NCBI GenBank assembly: GCA_036504075.1
Contig: DASXVX010000076.1
Coordinates: forward strand, 1 to 64,000
From: DASXVX01 sp036504075
GTDB lineage: Bacteria; Bacillota; Sulfobacillia; Symbiobacteriales; Symbiobacteriaceae
Direction: 5' to 3'
Length of the DNA: 64,000 bases
Positions 23,882-32,888 of this stretch are shown here, piece after piece. The position numbers and the translations under genes are program-made. The number at the start of each line of letters is the position of its first letter. Position 1 is the stretch's first letter. Under the pieces are notes generated by a model. The model made no database searches. It was not told where the DNA came from and saw nothing but the letters and a program-made list of their open reading frames with translations.

Positions 23882-24778
23882 ATGAACGCGAAGGTTTACG
23901 CAGCCCGCTTCTCCGTAGGCAGCAATCTGTTCCTGGTCTTCGCCAAGCTGGCTATCGGTCTCTTGAGCGGGTCGGTCAGCGTGCTGTCCGAAGCGATTCA
24001 TTCCGCCATCGACCTGGTGGCGGCCATCATCGCCCTTTTCAGTGTTCGGGTCGCCAGCCAGCCGGCTGACGAGGATCATCACTACGGGCACGGCAAAGTT
24101 GAGAACCTTTCGGCGCTGGTGGAAGGCGTCCTGGTTCTGGTCGCCGCGGGCTGGATCGTTTACGAAGCCCTGCACAAGCTACTTCAGCCCCATGCCGCGC
24201 CGGAAGTCCTGCTGGGCATGCTGGTGATGGCCATCTCGTCGGCGCTGAACTTCTTCGTCTCGGGCTACCTGCTCAGGGTAGCCCGGAAGGAGCGCTCCAT
24301 GGCTCTCCTGGCGGATGCTGTCCACCTGCGGACGGATGTCTGGACATCGCTGGGCGTTTTTTTCGGGCTTTTTCTCGTGAAGCTGACCGGCTTTCCCTGG
24401 CTGGACCCGGTGGTGGCCATTGCCGTCGCAGTGATGATCACCAAAGCGGGCCTGGATCTCTGCCGGGAGGCACTTCACCCGCTGGTGGACGCGAAATTGC
24501 CGGAAGCGGAGGAGCAGGAGATTATCGGGGTCATCGAGCAGCATACGGGCGGCTTTGCCCAGTTTCACAACCTTCGGACCCGGCAGTCCGGCTCGGAGCA
24601 GCACGTGGATTTCCACCTGACGTTCCCCGGCAGCCGGACGCTGGAGGAGGTCCACAAGGTCTGTGACGAGATCGAGGCGGCGGTGCGGGAGAAGTTCCCG
24701 CAGGCGCACGTGCTGATCCATCCGGAGCCGTGCCCGGAGGACTGTGACGTGCCGGGCTGTGCGCCCGGGCAAGCCTGA
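23882..24778 (+). CDS. Cation diffusion facilitator (CDF) metal efflux transporter
   Basis: 298 aa, six membrane helices within residues 10-205. Metal-site residues typical of the family are seen: H and D in SEAIHSAID and H/D in ADAVHLRTD. The cytoplasmic C-terminal domain (about 210-290) has HVDFHLTFPG. It exports Zn, Fe, Mn or similar divalent ions; the specificity is unresolved. The last residues carry C and H (PEPCPEDCDVPGC), a possible extra metal site. Single gene with its own terminator. Confidence 0.92.
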   Translation: MNAKVYAARFSVGSNLFLVFAKLAIGLLSGSVSVLSEAIHSAIDLVAAIIALFSVRVASQPADEDHHYGHGKVENLSALVEGVLVLVAAGWIVYEALHKLLQPHAAPEVLLGMLVMAISSALNFFVSGYLLRVARKERSMALLADAVHLRTDVWTSLGVFFGLFLVKLTGFPWLDPVVAIAVAVMITKAGLDLCREALHPLVDAKLPEAEEQEIIGVIEQHTGGFAQFHNLRTRQSGSEQHVDFHLTFPGSRTLEEVHKVCDEIEAAVREKFPQAHVLIHPEPCPEDCDVPGCAPGQA

Positions 24779-24799
24779 CCGCAACCAGTTCGATGTAGG

Positions 24800-24825
24800 C
24801 CCCGGGGGAACGCCCCCGGGGTTTT
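24800..24825. terminator. Terminator after the CDF gene
   Basis: CCCCGGGGG (from 24800) pairs with CCCCCGGGG, loop AACG, followed by TTTTGG. It lies between the convergent CDF gene and the small acidic-tail gene. Confidence 0.8.
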
Positions 24826-24841
24826 GGTTTGCCGGTGCAAA

Positions 24842-25087
24842 TCAGGCTTCAGCGTCGTCGTCGTCGCTGCCGCCACCGTCGGACTCATCCACCAGGTCGT
24901 CGTCGCCGCTCTCGTCCCCGGTCGAGCCGGTCGATGCGATGGACCCCGAGGAGCTGGAGCCGGAGGAGTCATCGCCCCGGCGGGCCAGCAGACGGGCGGG
25001 CTGCTCCTGATACAGCACGTGCATCGCGCCGAGTTCCCGGTCCGCCACCTCCTGGAGCCGCTTCTCCCATCCCTCACCCTGGGTCAT
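24842..25087 (-). CDS. Small protein with acidic Ser/Asp-rich tail
   Basis: 81 aa from ATG 25087 with GGAGGG upstream. The first 40 residues are amphipathic (GWEKRLQEVADRELGAMHVL). The rest is low-complexity Ser/Gly/Asp/Glu ending DESDGGGSDDDDAEA, so it is disordered and strongly acidic. It is divergent from the CotH kinase gene. CotH kinases phosphorylate spore coat proteins on Ser; a Ser-rich neighbour could be a substrate, which is only a guess. Confidence 0.7.
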   Translation of the reverse strand: MTQGEGWEKRLQEVADRELGAMHVLYQEQPARLLARRGDDSSGSSSSGSIASTGSTGDESGDDDLVDESDGGGSDDDDAEA

Positions 25088-25206
25088 GCCGTTCCCTCCG
25101 TTTGCCTGTGGTCAAGCGGTCCGGACCATGCGCCCGTTCCCACATTATGTAATCCCTTTGCGGCGGGTTCGCATATGTGTGTAGAAAAGGGGAAAGGGAG
25201 TATACC

Positions 25207-26277
25207 ATGCTGCAGTGCGACCTGGACCTCGGGGATGACCCGTGGGAGCGGCTTTCGCTGGGCCATGTGAACGGCGCCATGCGCTGGAACGGGGGCAGGC
25301 CGGTCATGGTGGCTGCCCGGATTCGCGGGGCCCACTCCCGCCGGTATCCCAAGAAGAGCCTGCAGGTGGATTTGCCGCGGGAGCGGCTGGAGGACGGGCC
25401 ACCCGCAGGGCACACCGTGCGACGGATCCACCTGAACGCAGACTACATCGACCCGACGCTGATGCGCTCGGCCCTCAGCTACCGGCTGTTTGAGGACCTG
25501 AATGTCCCGGGGCCCCGTTGCCGGCACGCCGCTCTGACCGTCAGCGGGGAGTTCGCCGGGGTGTACGTGGCGCTGGAGTCGGTGGACAGCGACTTCTGCC
25601 GACGCCGCGGCTGGGCGCCGGGGCCGATTTTCTACGCGGTCAACCGGAATGCCAACTTCGGGCTGATCAGCCCGTTCTCCCGGACGCTGAAGCAGCCGCT
25701 GGAGATGGGCTACAAGCCGGTCGACAAGGCGGATGCAGCGCCGCTCCGCCAGATGATCATGGACGTGAACCTCGCGTCGGACCGGGCACTGCCCCGGGTC
25801 GCGGACCGGTGGCTGGATGTTCCGGAGTACCTCCGCTGGCTGGCCGTGGCAGTCTTCGTGGGGAACCGGGATGGCTTCGTTCACAACTATGCGCTGTACC
25901 TGAACAGCATGGACCGGAAGTTTCGCATCATCCCCTGGGACTACGACGCCACCTGGGGCATCGACGTCCACGGCCGGCCGGCCCGGCTGGACCGGGTGCC
26001 GCTCCAGGGCTGGAACAAGCTGACCCACCTGTTGTTCCAGCACGCCCGGTATCGGCGGCTTTACAAGGCAATCTTCCTGGAGGCGCTGGCCGGTCCGCTC
26101 GCACCGGAAGCGGTGGGCGACCATGTCGACGACATGCGTGCAGCGATTTCGCCATGGCTCGACCAAGATCGACACAAAACCGGCACGCCTGACAGCTTTC
26201 CGGCCGACACCAGAGCGCTGCGCCGGTGGGCGGAACTGCGCCGGTCCTTGCTGCTCAACGGGTTAGCGGCGCTATGA
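25207..26277 (+). CDS. cotH: CotH-family spore coat protein kinase
   Basis: 356 aa from ATG 25207, with AGGGAG upstream. It shows the atypical kinase motifs of the CotH family: R-x-R-G-x-x-SRRYPKKS near the N-terminus (nucleotide-binding Lys), then NRDGFVHNYALYLN (catalytic loop, Asp) and IIPWDYDATWG (metal-binding Asp). CotH phosphorylates coat proteins during sporulation in Bacillus, which points to an endospore-forming host. It is probably a single gene. Confidence 0.9.
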   Translation: MLQCDLDLGDDPWERLSLGHVNGAMRWNGGRPVMVAARIRGAHSRRYPKKSLQVDLPRERLEDGPPAGHTVRRIHLNADYIDPTLMRSALSYRLFEDLNVPGPRCRHAALTVSGEFAGVYVALESVDSDFCRRRGWAPGPIFYAVNRNANFGLISPFSRTLKQPLEMGYKPVDKADAAPLRQMIMDVNLASDRALPRVADRWLDVPEYLRWLAVAVFVGNRDGFVHNYALYLNSMDRKFRIIPWDYDATWGIDVHGRPARLDRVPLQGWNKLTHLLFQHARYRRLYKAIFLEALAGPLAPEAVGDHVDDMRAAISPWLDQDRHKTGTPDSFPADTRALRRWAELRRSLLLNGLAAL

Positions 26278-26385
26278 CAGATTGCGGAATTTGACGATCG
26301 AAATCCCGCCCGCATCGCCAAGCCCTGCGAGAGTTTTCTCCCACCTCCTGGTTACACTAGGAGGAGAAACCAAGGGGGGATCGGC

Positions 26386-27861
26386 ATGGACTCTGTGCTG
26401 GGGCTGGTACGTCACGGGGGAAACGAAGGCCTGTTCAAGGCCATTGAAATGTCGCTGCTGGCCACGGCGGCCGGTCAGCCGCTGCACCTGCACGCTGAGG
26501 GACTCCGGGGCACCGGCAAAACGACCGTCATGCGAGCCGCACGGCGGGTGCTGCCCCGGATTCGGCGCATCAACGGCTGCCTATACAACTGCGACCCGGC
26601 CCATCCTCACTGTCCACAGCACCGGGGCCTTACGGCAGCGGAAGTCGCCGGGCTGGGCGAAGAATGGGTCGGCATGCCGTTTCTCGAAATCTCGCACTCA
26701 GCCAAAGTCGGCACGGTGGTGGGCTCCATCGACCTCCGGCGGCTGGTGAACCCGACCCGGCCGGAGGCCGCGCTGCTGCCGGGTACCATTCCGCAGGCCC
26801 ACCGGGGTATCATCTTTGTCGATGAGATCAACCGGCTGGCGGAGACGTCCCCCGAACTGGCAGACATTTTGCTGGACGTCATGGGCACCAAGCCCGGCCG
26901 GGTTCAGATCGAAGAGACCGGCCTGCCCCCGGTGGAACTGCCGGTCCAGGTGACGGTCTGGGCCGCCTCCAACCCGGACGAGGACCCGGGTCCGCTGGAG
27001 GAGATCCGCCGGCAGCTTTCCGACCGGTTCGACTTCGCTATTTACACCGACCGGCCCGCGGAAAGCGCCGTAGTCGAGCAGATTCTGGCCGGAACCGTCT
27101 GCGGGGCGTGGCCCCGGACGAACACGGCGGTCGAGGAGACCAGGGCGGAACTCTACCGGACGCGGCTGTTGACCCGACTGCCCGCCCTGCGGTCTGTGGA
27201 GGTGCCGCATGCCTTGCGGCAGCAAATTGCGGACATCTACACCCGCTTCAGCGTGGAGAGCCTGCGGGCCGTGCAGGCGCTGCACCTGGGGCTGCGGCTG
27301 GCCGCGGCACTGAACGGGCGGGAGCAAGCGGCCATGGATGACCTGGCCCGGCTGGTGCCGCTGGCCCTTCGCCACCGCATCGACCAGGAGACCATGAAGA
27401 AGGTGACAGCGCATCTCGGCGGGCTGAACCCGAAGGCGGAGGCGGATGCCGCCCCGCCGGCGACCGCTTCCCGGCACCGCTTCGGCAATATCGGCTTTGG
27501 CGGTGCGCTCATGGCGGCGCCGGCCGACCCGGCAGTTCCCAGGCCGCCTGCGCCGGGTCCGGGGGCGGTTCCGGCGCCGGACAGGCCGGCCGCTCCGCCC
27601 CCGGAGGCGGGGGTGACTGCGCCTGGCTGGAACAGCGCGGCCGGGGTGGACCCGGCAGCTCCGGAGGAGGGGTGGTTGAGCCGCACCCTGGCCACCCTGC
27701 AGCGTAACCTGGGGCTGTCCGGACCCGGGCAGGGGGGACGGAGCAACCGGCCTGACCCGCTCCGGAACCCGCCGGTATCGCCGCCCCACGCGGCCCGGCC
27801 GCTGGCACAGTTGAAACCGCAAGAGTACATCCGGACCGAAGGGGAGCTGGGCAGGCGGTGA
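26386..27861 (+). CDS. AAA+ ATPase of the magnesium-chelatase ChlI/MoxR type
   Basis: 491 aa. Walker A GLRGTGKT (residues 39-46), Walker B GIIFVDEINR (D146, E147), sensor WAASNPDED, and a helical lid (about 255-340). C65, C69 and C76 with H79 in NGCLYNCDPAHPHCPQH could hold zinc. The C-terminal 130 residues are Pro/Ala-rich and probably disordered. Its stop overlaps the VWA gene (GTGA). AAA+/VWA pairs act as chaperone-like metal chelatases or complex-remodelling machines; this pair has no tetrapyrrole neighbour. Confidence 0.87.
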   Translation: MDSVLGLVRHGGNEGLFKAIEMSLLATAAGQPLHLHAEGLRGTGKTTVMRAARRVLPRIRRINGCLYNCDPAHPHCPQHRGLTAAEVAGLGEEWVGMPFLEISHSAKVGTVVGSIDLRRLVNPTRPEAALLPGTIPQAHRGIIFVDEINRLAETSPELADILLDVMGTKPGRVQIEETGLPPVELPVQVTVWAASNPDEDPGPLEEIRRQLSDRFDFAIYTDRPAESAVVEQILAGTVCGAWPRTNTAVEETRAELYRTRLLTRLPALRSVEVPHALRQQIADIYTRFSVESLRAVQALHLGLRLAAALNGREQAAMDDLARLVPLALRHRIDQETMKKVTAHLGGLNPKAEADAAPPATASRHRFGNIGFGGALMAAPADPAVPRPPAPGPGAVPAPDRPAAPPPEAGVTAPGWNSAAGVDPAAPEEGWLSRTLATLQRNLGLSGPGQGGRSNRPDPLRNPPVSPPHAARPLAQLKPQEYIRTEGELGRR

Positions 27862-29822
27862 AGTGGGCGCATTTCCGGAGGGCCCCTCTGCCCTGGCATG
27901 AGAAGCTCCGCCGGACCCTGGCCCGCCGCCAGGGCGCCCGGCTGGGCGAGGCGACCATCGTCAGCCGGCAGATGCACCTGGCGAACCACGGCGAGCCCGA
28001 AATCGTCATCGTTGACTCCCTGACCGACGCCGGACAGCGGTTTTACCACCGGACCCGTGCGGGCGAGGTCATTCATATCGACGTTTTCCACGAAGTGGCC
28101 GCCGTGGACCACCGGCGGGTGGCGGCGGCCCTGCTGCAAGTCCTGGGCCACGAGGCCCCACCCGGAGAGGCGCCGCCCGGCCGGCGGCTCCTGGACTACT
28201 TCGACCTGGTGACACTCACCGGTGGCGGCCGGGTGACCGGGGCGCTTGATCGCGCTCGGAAGGAGTCCCTGCGGGTGGCTCACCGCAACCACGTCCACCT
28301 GGCAGGACTTCTGTCGGACGACCAGTTGCCGCTGCTGCTGCCGCTGGTCGGGGCCGTGGAGCGGGAACTGGTGGCCCAGGGCGTGGAACTCCGCCGGTTG
28401 GAGCGGGTGACCAACGGGGACCGGAACGCGGGCGAGGACCTGGACCTGTCGGCCTACGCCGACGACGATTCCGATTCCTACCTAGGGGGCGATGGGCCGC
28501 AGCGGGGAAAGGACACCCCCGGCCAGAACCCCGCCGGGGCGGCGGGCCAGAGCGGGGCGGCGGGCCAGGGCGGTGCGGCGGGCCAGAGCGGCGGTGCGGC
28601 GGGCCAGAGCGGGGCGGCGGGCCAGGGCGGGGCGGCGGGCCAGGGCGGTGCGGCGGGCCAGAGCGGGGCGGCGGGCCAGGGCGGGGCGGTGGGCCAGAGC
28701 CCCGCCACCGGCTGGGACGCCCTGGCGGACGAACGCCGGATGCAGGCCGTGCTCGACCTGGCCCGGCGAATGGGTTCGCCGGACGAAGTCAAGCGGGTGC
28801 TGGACGAATTGGCACGGGAGCAGAGCTGGGGCGGCCTGGCGGGGAGCGTCAACTCCCAGGCGCCGTTCATCGCCAAACAACTGGAGGACGAGGGACTGGT
28901 CCGGCGAGAACTGCGGGGTCTGAGGCTCACCGAGTCGGGCCGGGAGCTGGCGGCCTACCTTGACGCACACCTGCGCGACGTCAAGCTCCGGTTTCGCAAG
29001 CTCATCCGGCGGATGCCCGGGGCGGTGGGGCGCCGGCGGCCCGGCCCCGGCACCCCGGCGGGTGTTCCGTCGCCGGACGTCCGGTACGGCACCATCCGCG
29101 GCGCCGCCCCCGCCCAGCCGGGCGCCTGGCTGGGCGACATTGCGGTGCCCGAAACCGTGCGGGCCGCCCTGACCCGGACCCAACTGGAGCGCATCCAGTC
29201 CGGCGAACCGGCCCGGCCCGGCCTCCAGCTGACCCGGAGCGACGTGTATGTCCATCTCCGGTCGGCGGCGCAGCCGCTCAACATCTGCCTTCTGGTCGAC
29301 GCCAGCGCCTCCATGGCGGGTCGGCGCATCCTGGCGGCCAAGCACCTGGCCCGTCACCTGCTGGTCTCCACCCGTGACCGCATCGCCGTGATCGCTTTTC
29401 AGGAGCGCGACGTGCAGGTGTACGCCCCGTTCACCCGGGACTACACCCTGGTGGAGGAGGGGTTGGCCCGGCTGCAGCCCATGGGGCTGACGCCGCTGGC
29501 CCACGGCCTGACCCAGTCGCTTCACCTGATTAAGGAGTCCCGGGTCCGGCACCCGCTGCTGCTCCTGATTACCGACGGCATCCCCACGGTGCCCATGTGG
29601 ACGGTGGACGCCGCCGCCGACGCCATGACCGCCGCCCGCCTGGTGGGCGAGCGGCGCATCCCTTTCGGCTGCATTGGTCTGCAGCCTAGCAGGCGCTATT
29701 TGGAGGAGCTGACGAAAACGGCAGGGGGAACTCTGCACGTGGTCGAAGAACTGGCGGAAGAGGCGCTCATGACCATCGCACACGCCGAGCGGTTCAAGCT
29801 CAGTCGGAAGGGGCACCTATGA
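27858..29822 (+). CDS. VWA-domain partner of the AAA+ ATPase, with Gly-Ala-Gln repeat
   Basis: 654 aa from GTG 27858. An N-terminal domain (about 1-215) is followed by a hexapeptide repeat (GAAGQS/G, nine units, residues 227-281), a winged-helix-like region (about 290-380) and a VWA domain (about 470-640). The MIDAS motif is D481-A-S483-A-S485, with Asp in ITDGIP. ChlD/BchD-like partners pair with AAA+ ATPases in this way. The end overlaps the MutT-like gene (ATGA), so the three genes are coupled. Confidence 0.85.
   Translation: MKWAHFRRAPLPWHEKLRRTLARRQGARLGEATIVSRQMHLANHGEPEIVIVDSLTDAGQRFYHRTRAGEVIHIDVFHEVAAVDHRRVAAALLQVLGHEAPPGEAPPGRRLLDYFDLVTLTGGGRVTGALDRARKESLRVAHRNHVHLAGLLSDDQLPLLLPLVGAVERELVAQGVELRRLERVTNGDRNAGEDLDLSAYADDDSDSYLGGDGPQRGKDTPGQNPAGAAGQSGAAGQGGAAGQSGGAAGQSGAAGQGGAAGQGGAAGQSGAAGQGGAVGQSPATGWDALADERRMQAVLDLARRMGSPDEVKRVLDELAREQSWGGLAGSVNSQAPFIAKQLEDEGLVRRELRGLRLTESGRELAAYLDAHLRDVKLRFRKLIRRMPGAVGRRRPGPGTPAGVPSPDVRYGTIRGAAPAQPGAWLGDIAVPETVRAALTRTQLERIQSGEPARPGLQLTRSDVYVHLRSAAQPLNICLLVDASASMAGRRILAAKHLARHLLVSTRDRIAVIAFQERDVQVYAPFTRDYTLVEEGLARLQPMGLTPLAHGLTQSLHLIKESRVRHPLLLLITDGIPTVPMWTVDAAADAMTAARLVGERRIPFGCIGLQPSRRYLEELTKTAGGTLHVVEELAEEALMTIAHAERFKLSRKGHL
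28536..28700 (+). repeat. 18-bp coding repeat inside the VWA gene
   Basis: Nine in-frame units encoding GAAGQS or GAAGQG (one with an extra Gly) form a 55-residue flexible linker. The DNA is almost purely G and C, and copy number is likely to vary by slippage in steps of 18 bp, keeping frame. Confidence 0.9.
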
Positions 29823-30214
29823 GCAACATCATTCCGGTCACGGCCGCCCTCATTGAGCACGGGGACCGGATTCTCATCGCACAGCGCAAGCCCGGCGATC
29901 ACCTGGAGTCGCTCTGGGAGTTTCCCGGCGGCAAGCTCGGGTTCGGCGAGCGGCCGGAGGACGGACTCCGGCGGGAAATCCAGGAGGAACTCGGGCTGCC
30001 CATTGCCGTCCGATCGCTCTTCGCCGTGGAGTCGCACGTCTACGGCGACCGGCATATTCTGCTTTTGGTTTACCGGTGTGCGCCGCTGGGCGATGCGCAG
30101 CCCGAAGCGCTTGACGTCGGCGACTTCGCCTGGGTCACGCGGGCGGACATGAGCCGCTATGTGTTTGCTCCGGCAGATCGTCCCATTGTCGCGAAGTTGC
30201 AGGGATTTACGTAA
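29819..30214 (+). CDS. MutT-like NUDIX hydrolase
   Basis: 131 aa. The complete nudix box GGKLGFGERPEDGLRREIQEELGL matches the consensus. IAQRKPGDHLESLWEFPGGK is the usual entrance of 8-oxo-dGTP pyrophosphatases (MutT/YtkD class). The start overlaps the VWA stop. It would cleanse oxidised nucleotides, consistent with its position just before recJ, but the substrate is not certain. Confidence 0.87.
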   Translation: MSNIIPVTAALIEHGDRILIAQRKPGDHLESLWEFPGGKLGFGERPEDGLRREIQEELGLPIAVRSLFAVESHVYGDRHILLLVYRCAPLGDAQPEALDVGDFAWVTRADMSRYVFAPADRPIVAKLQGFT

Positions 30215-30228
30215 GTCTCCCCGAAAAC

Positions 30229-30240
30229 TTACGATCGTAA
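30229..30240. promoter_or_regulatory. 12-bp perfect palindrome upstream of recJ
   Basis: TTACGATCGTAA lies 40-51 bases before the preferred recJ start and may be an operator or part of a small hairpin. The regulator is unknown. Confidence 0.35.
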
Positions 30241-30279
30241 ATTATGCCCCCCGCCCAGGAATGGACGCGGGGGCACACC

Positions 30280-32862
30280 ATGTTATGGAGCGTGACAGGG
30301 TTGGCCAAACCGTATCGGCCTAAGCGGTGGCGCCTGGCGATTTCTGACCCGGCTGCCTGCTGGCTGCTGTCCAGCGAGCTGGGCGTTTCGCCCGTGGCGG
30401 CCCAGGTGCTCTATAACCGCGGCCTGACTTTGCCGGCGCCGGCGCACGCCTTTCTCACCGCCGGTCGGGACCAGATTCTGGACCCCTTCCGCCTGAAGGA
30501 CATGGACCGGGCGGTCGCGCTGATTCGCGCCCGCATCGCCGAGCGGCGGCCCATTATGATTTACGGCGACTACGACGTGGACGGCGTCACCGGCACGACG
30601 ATTCTGGTGCTGGCCCTCCGGGCGCTGGGCGCCACCGTCGACTATTATATCCCCAACCGGTTTAATGAGGGCTACGGCCTCAACGTGGCCGCCCTGCAGG
30701 AGATCAAAGGCCGGGGGCACGACTTCGTCATCTCCGTGGACACCGGCGTCTCGGCCGTCGAGGAAGCCCGGGCGGCCCGGGAAATGGGCATGACGCTGAT
30801 CATTTCCGACCACCACGAGCCGGGGCCGGCGCTGCCGGACGTGCCGGCCTGCATCAATCCGAAGCGGGCCGACTGCTCCTACCCCTTCAAAGAACTTTCC
30901 GGCGTGGGCGTCGCCTTCAAGCTGGCGCTGGCCCTGGAGACGCCGGGCGTCTGGAACCTGCTGGACATCGTCACGCTGGGGACCATCGCCGATATGGTCG
31001 CGCTGGTGGGCGAGAACCGGGCCATCGTCCGGGAAGGGCTGAACGCGCTCTCCGGTACCCGGCGGCCCGGGCTGGTGGCGCTCCTGGAGGTCTCCGGCGT
31101 CCAGCAGCCGGTGACGGCGACGCACATCGGCTACCTGCTCGGACCGCGCATCAACGCCCTGGGGCGCATGGGCTCCGCCATGGCGGCCGTCGAACTCCTG
31201 ACCACCGAGGACCCCGGCCGGGCCCGCACCCTGGCCAAGCACCTGGACGACGAGAACAAGAGCCGCCAGGAAGTTGAGGCGGCCATCTTGCAGGAGGCGC
31301 TGGCGCAGGCCAGTCAGCTGACACCGGCCGAGAAGTCCCACGTGCTGGTGCTGGCGGGGGAGGGGTGGCATCACGGCGTTGTGGGCATCTGCGCGTCGCG
31401 GGTGCTGGAGGCCTACTACCGGCCATCGATCATGCTGTCGATCGACGGCGACGTCGTGCGGGGTTCGGCCCGCTCCATTCCCGGCTTTCACATGTTCCGG
31501 GCGCTCTCCCAGGTCTCCGACCTGTTTGCCAAGTTCGGCGGGCACGCCATGGCGGCGGGCATGACGCTCAAGCGCCGGGAAGACGTGGCCGTCCTGCGGG
31601 CCCGGCTGAACGAAATCGGCGCCCGCTGGCTCCGGCCGGAGGACCTGGTGCCGGAGTTGATGGTGGACGCCTACGTTGAACTTGAGCAGGTGAGCGATAA
31701 GCTGCTGGAGGAGCTGGGACGGCTGGAGCCCTACGGCATCGGCAACCCGTCGCCGGTGCTCGCCGCCCGCGACGTCGCCGTGATCGATTCCCGGACCATG
31801 GGGCGGGAGCAGCAGCACCTGAAGCTCATGGTCGAAGGGCCGGCCGGGGCCGCCCGGATGGAGGCCGTGGGCTGGAACATGGCGCCGGCCAGGCCGGGCC
31901 TTGGGTCCCGGGTCCAGGTGGCCTTCTGCCCCGAGCGGGACACGTACCTGGGCCGCAACCGGCTCCGTCTGACCCTGAAAGACGTGCAGGCGGGCGGCGC
32001 CGGCGCCGATGCAATCATCGCACCGCCGGAACTGCCCGTGGATGCCTGCCTCAAGTGGGACCCCCTGGCCGGGCTGGGCAGGCCGAAAACGGTTCGGCCC
32101 CGTTTCGTGGCCGACGCCCGGGGGGACCGGGTAGAGAGCGCCCTGGCCCCCCTGAACCCGCTCCAGGAGCCGGAAGCGGCCGCCGCGACCGAGAGCGACG
32201 ACGCGCCCGCGGTTGCCCAGCCGCCCCGGCTGCGATACCTGGCAGCGCTCGCCGCCCTAGGTGCGGGGCCAATTCTGGTCTGGACTGCCAGCCCGTGGGC
32301 GGCGGCCCGACTCTACGACGAACTGCTGGCGCTGCTCCCGGACCGGCGGGACGACCTGCAGCTCTGGCAGCCTGGCCGGCCGGAGCCCCGGGAGTCGCTG
32401 CTCACCGTGGCACCGTATGGCATGGCCGCAGGGGGGACCTATGCGCACACCGTTCTGTACCATCCGCCATATCATGAGGGGCAGGTACCCGGCGGGAACG
32501 TGCACTTGCTCTGGGAAGCGGGCGACTGGGATCTGGCCGGGGCCGCCCTGGGCTGGCCGTACCCGAAGCGGGAGGCCCTTGTGGAACTGTACAAGCTCCT
32601 GAAACGGGGTGAAGTCACACCGGCGCAACTGGCCGGAGTTCTGGGCGAAGTGCCCGGTGTATGGAGCCGGCTGCGGCTGGAGTCTGGTATCGCCATCTTC
32701 CGGGAATTGCGCCTGGTAGGTCCTGAAGGCCGCCCGGTCACCACCAACGGTGTCAAGTTTGAGCTGGAAGCGAGTGCCCGCTTCCGACAAGGCCTGGATG
32801 GGCGCGCCGCCCTGGAGCGTCTACGCGCAAATGATTGGCCTGCATGTGCTGAACGGCTATAA
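30280..32862 (+). CDS. recJ: Single-stranded-DNA exonuclease RecJ
   Basis: About 860 aa from ATG 30280 (ATG 30244, twelve codons upstream, is in frame). DHH-family catalytic motifs: MIYGDYDVDGVTG (residues 93-105) and SDHHEPG (D176-H177-H178). DHHA1 motif AKFGGHAMAAGMTL follows, then an OB-fold and a Firmicutes-type C-terminal extension. It acts 5'-3' on single-stranded DNA in recombination and repair. It is followed by apt and rel, a conserved Firmicutes order. Confidence 0.95.
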   Translation: MLWSVTGLAKPYRPKRWRLAISDPAACWLLSSELGVSPVAAQVLYNRGLTLPAPAHAFLTAGRDQILDPFRLKDMDRAVALIRARIAERRPIMIYGDYDVDGVTGTTILVLALRALGATVDYYIPNRFNEGYGLNVAALQEIKGRGHDFVISVDTGVSAVEEARAAREMGMTLIISDHHEPGPALPDVPACINPKRADCSYPFKELSGVGVAFKLALALETPGVWNLLDIVTLGTIADMVALVGENRAIVREGLNALSGTRRPGLVALLEVSGVQQPVTATHIGYLLGPRINALGRMGSAMAAVELLTTEDPGRARTLAKHLDDENKSRQEVEAAILQEALAQASQLTPAEKSHVLVLAGEGWHHGVVGICASRVLEAYYRPSIMLSIDGDVVRGSARSIPGFHMFRALSQVSDLFAKFGGHAMAAGMTLKRREDVAVLRARLNEIGARWLRPEDLVPELMVDAYVELEQVSDKLLEELGRLEPYGIGNPSPVLAARDVAVIDSRTMGREQQHLKLMVEGPAGAARMEAVGWNMAPARPGLGSRVQVAFCPERDTYLGRNRLRLTLKDVQAGGAGADAIIAPPELPVDACLKWDPLAGLGRPKTVRPRFVADARGDRVESALAPLNPLQEPEAAAATESDDAPAVAQPPRLRYLAALAALGAGPILVWTASPWAAARLYDELLALLPDRRDDLQLWQPGRPEPRESLLTVAPYGMAAGGTYAHTVLYHPPYHEGQVPGGNVHLLWEAGDWDLAGAALGWPYPKREALVELYKLLKRGEVTPAQLAGVLGEVPGVWSRLRLESGIAIFRELRLVGPEGRPVTTNGVKFELEASARFRQGLDGRAALERLRANDWPACAERL

Positions 32863-32863
32863 T
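32835..32863 (+). promoter_or_regulatory. Candidate internal promoter for apt
   Basis: TTGGCC (32835-32840), 17 bases, TATAAT (32858-32863), overlapping the recJ stop. The -10 is perfect and the -35 fair. The start point would be about 20 bases before the apt ATG, leaving just enough leader for AAAGGAGG. Confidence 0.4.
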
Positions 32864-32888
32864 GGTGTCAAAGGAGGCGGCCTTCTCT

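Noticed and set aside
28482..29816. 444-codon minus-strand open frame opposite the VWA gene
   Set aside because: Shadow frame with repetitive Ala/Arg composition produced by the GC repeats.
26386..29822. Magnesium or cobalt chelatase for tetrapyrrole synthesis
   Set aside because: Domain types fit, but there is no large chelatase subunit and no cobalamin or chlorophyll gene nearby.
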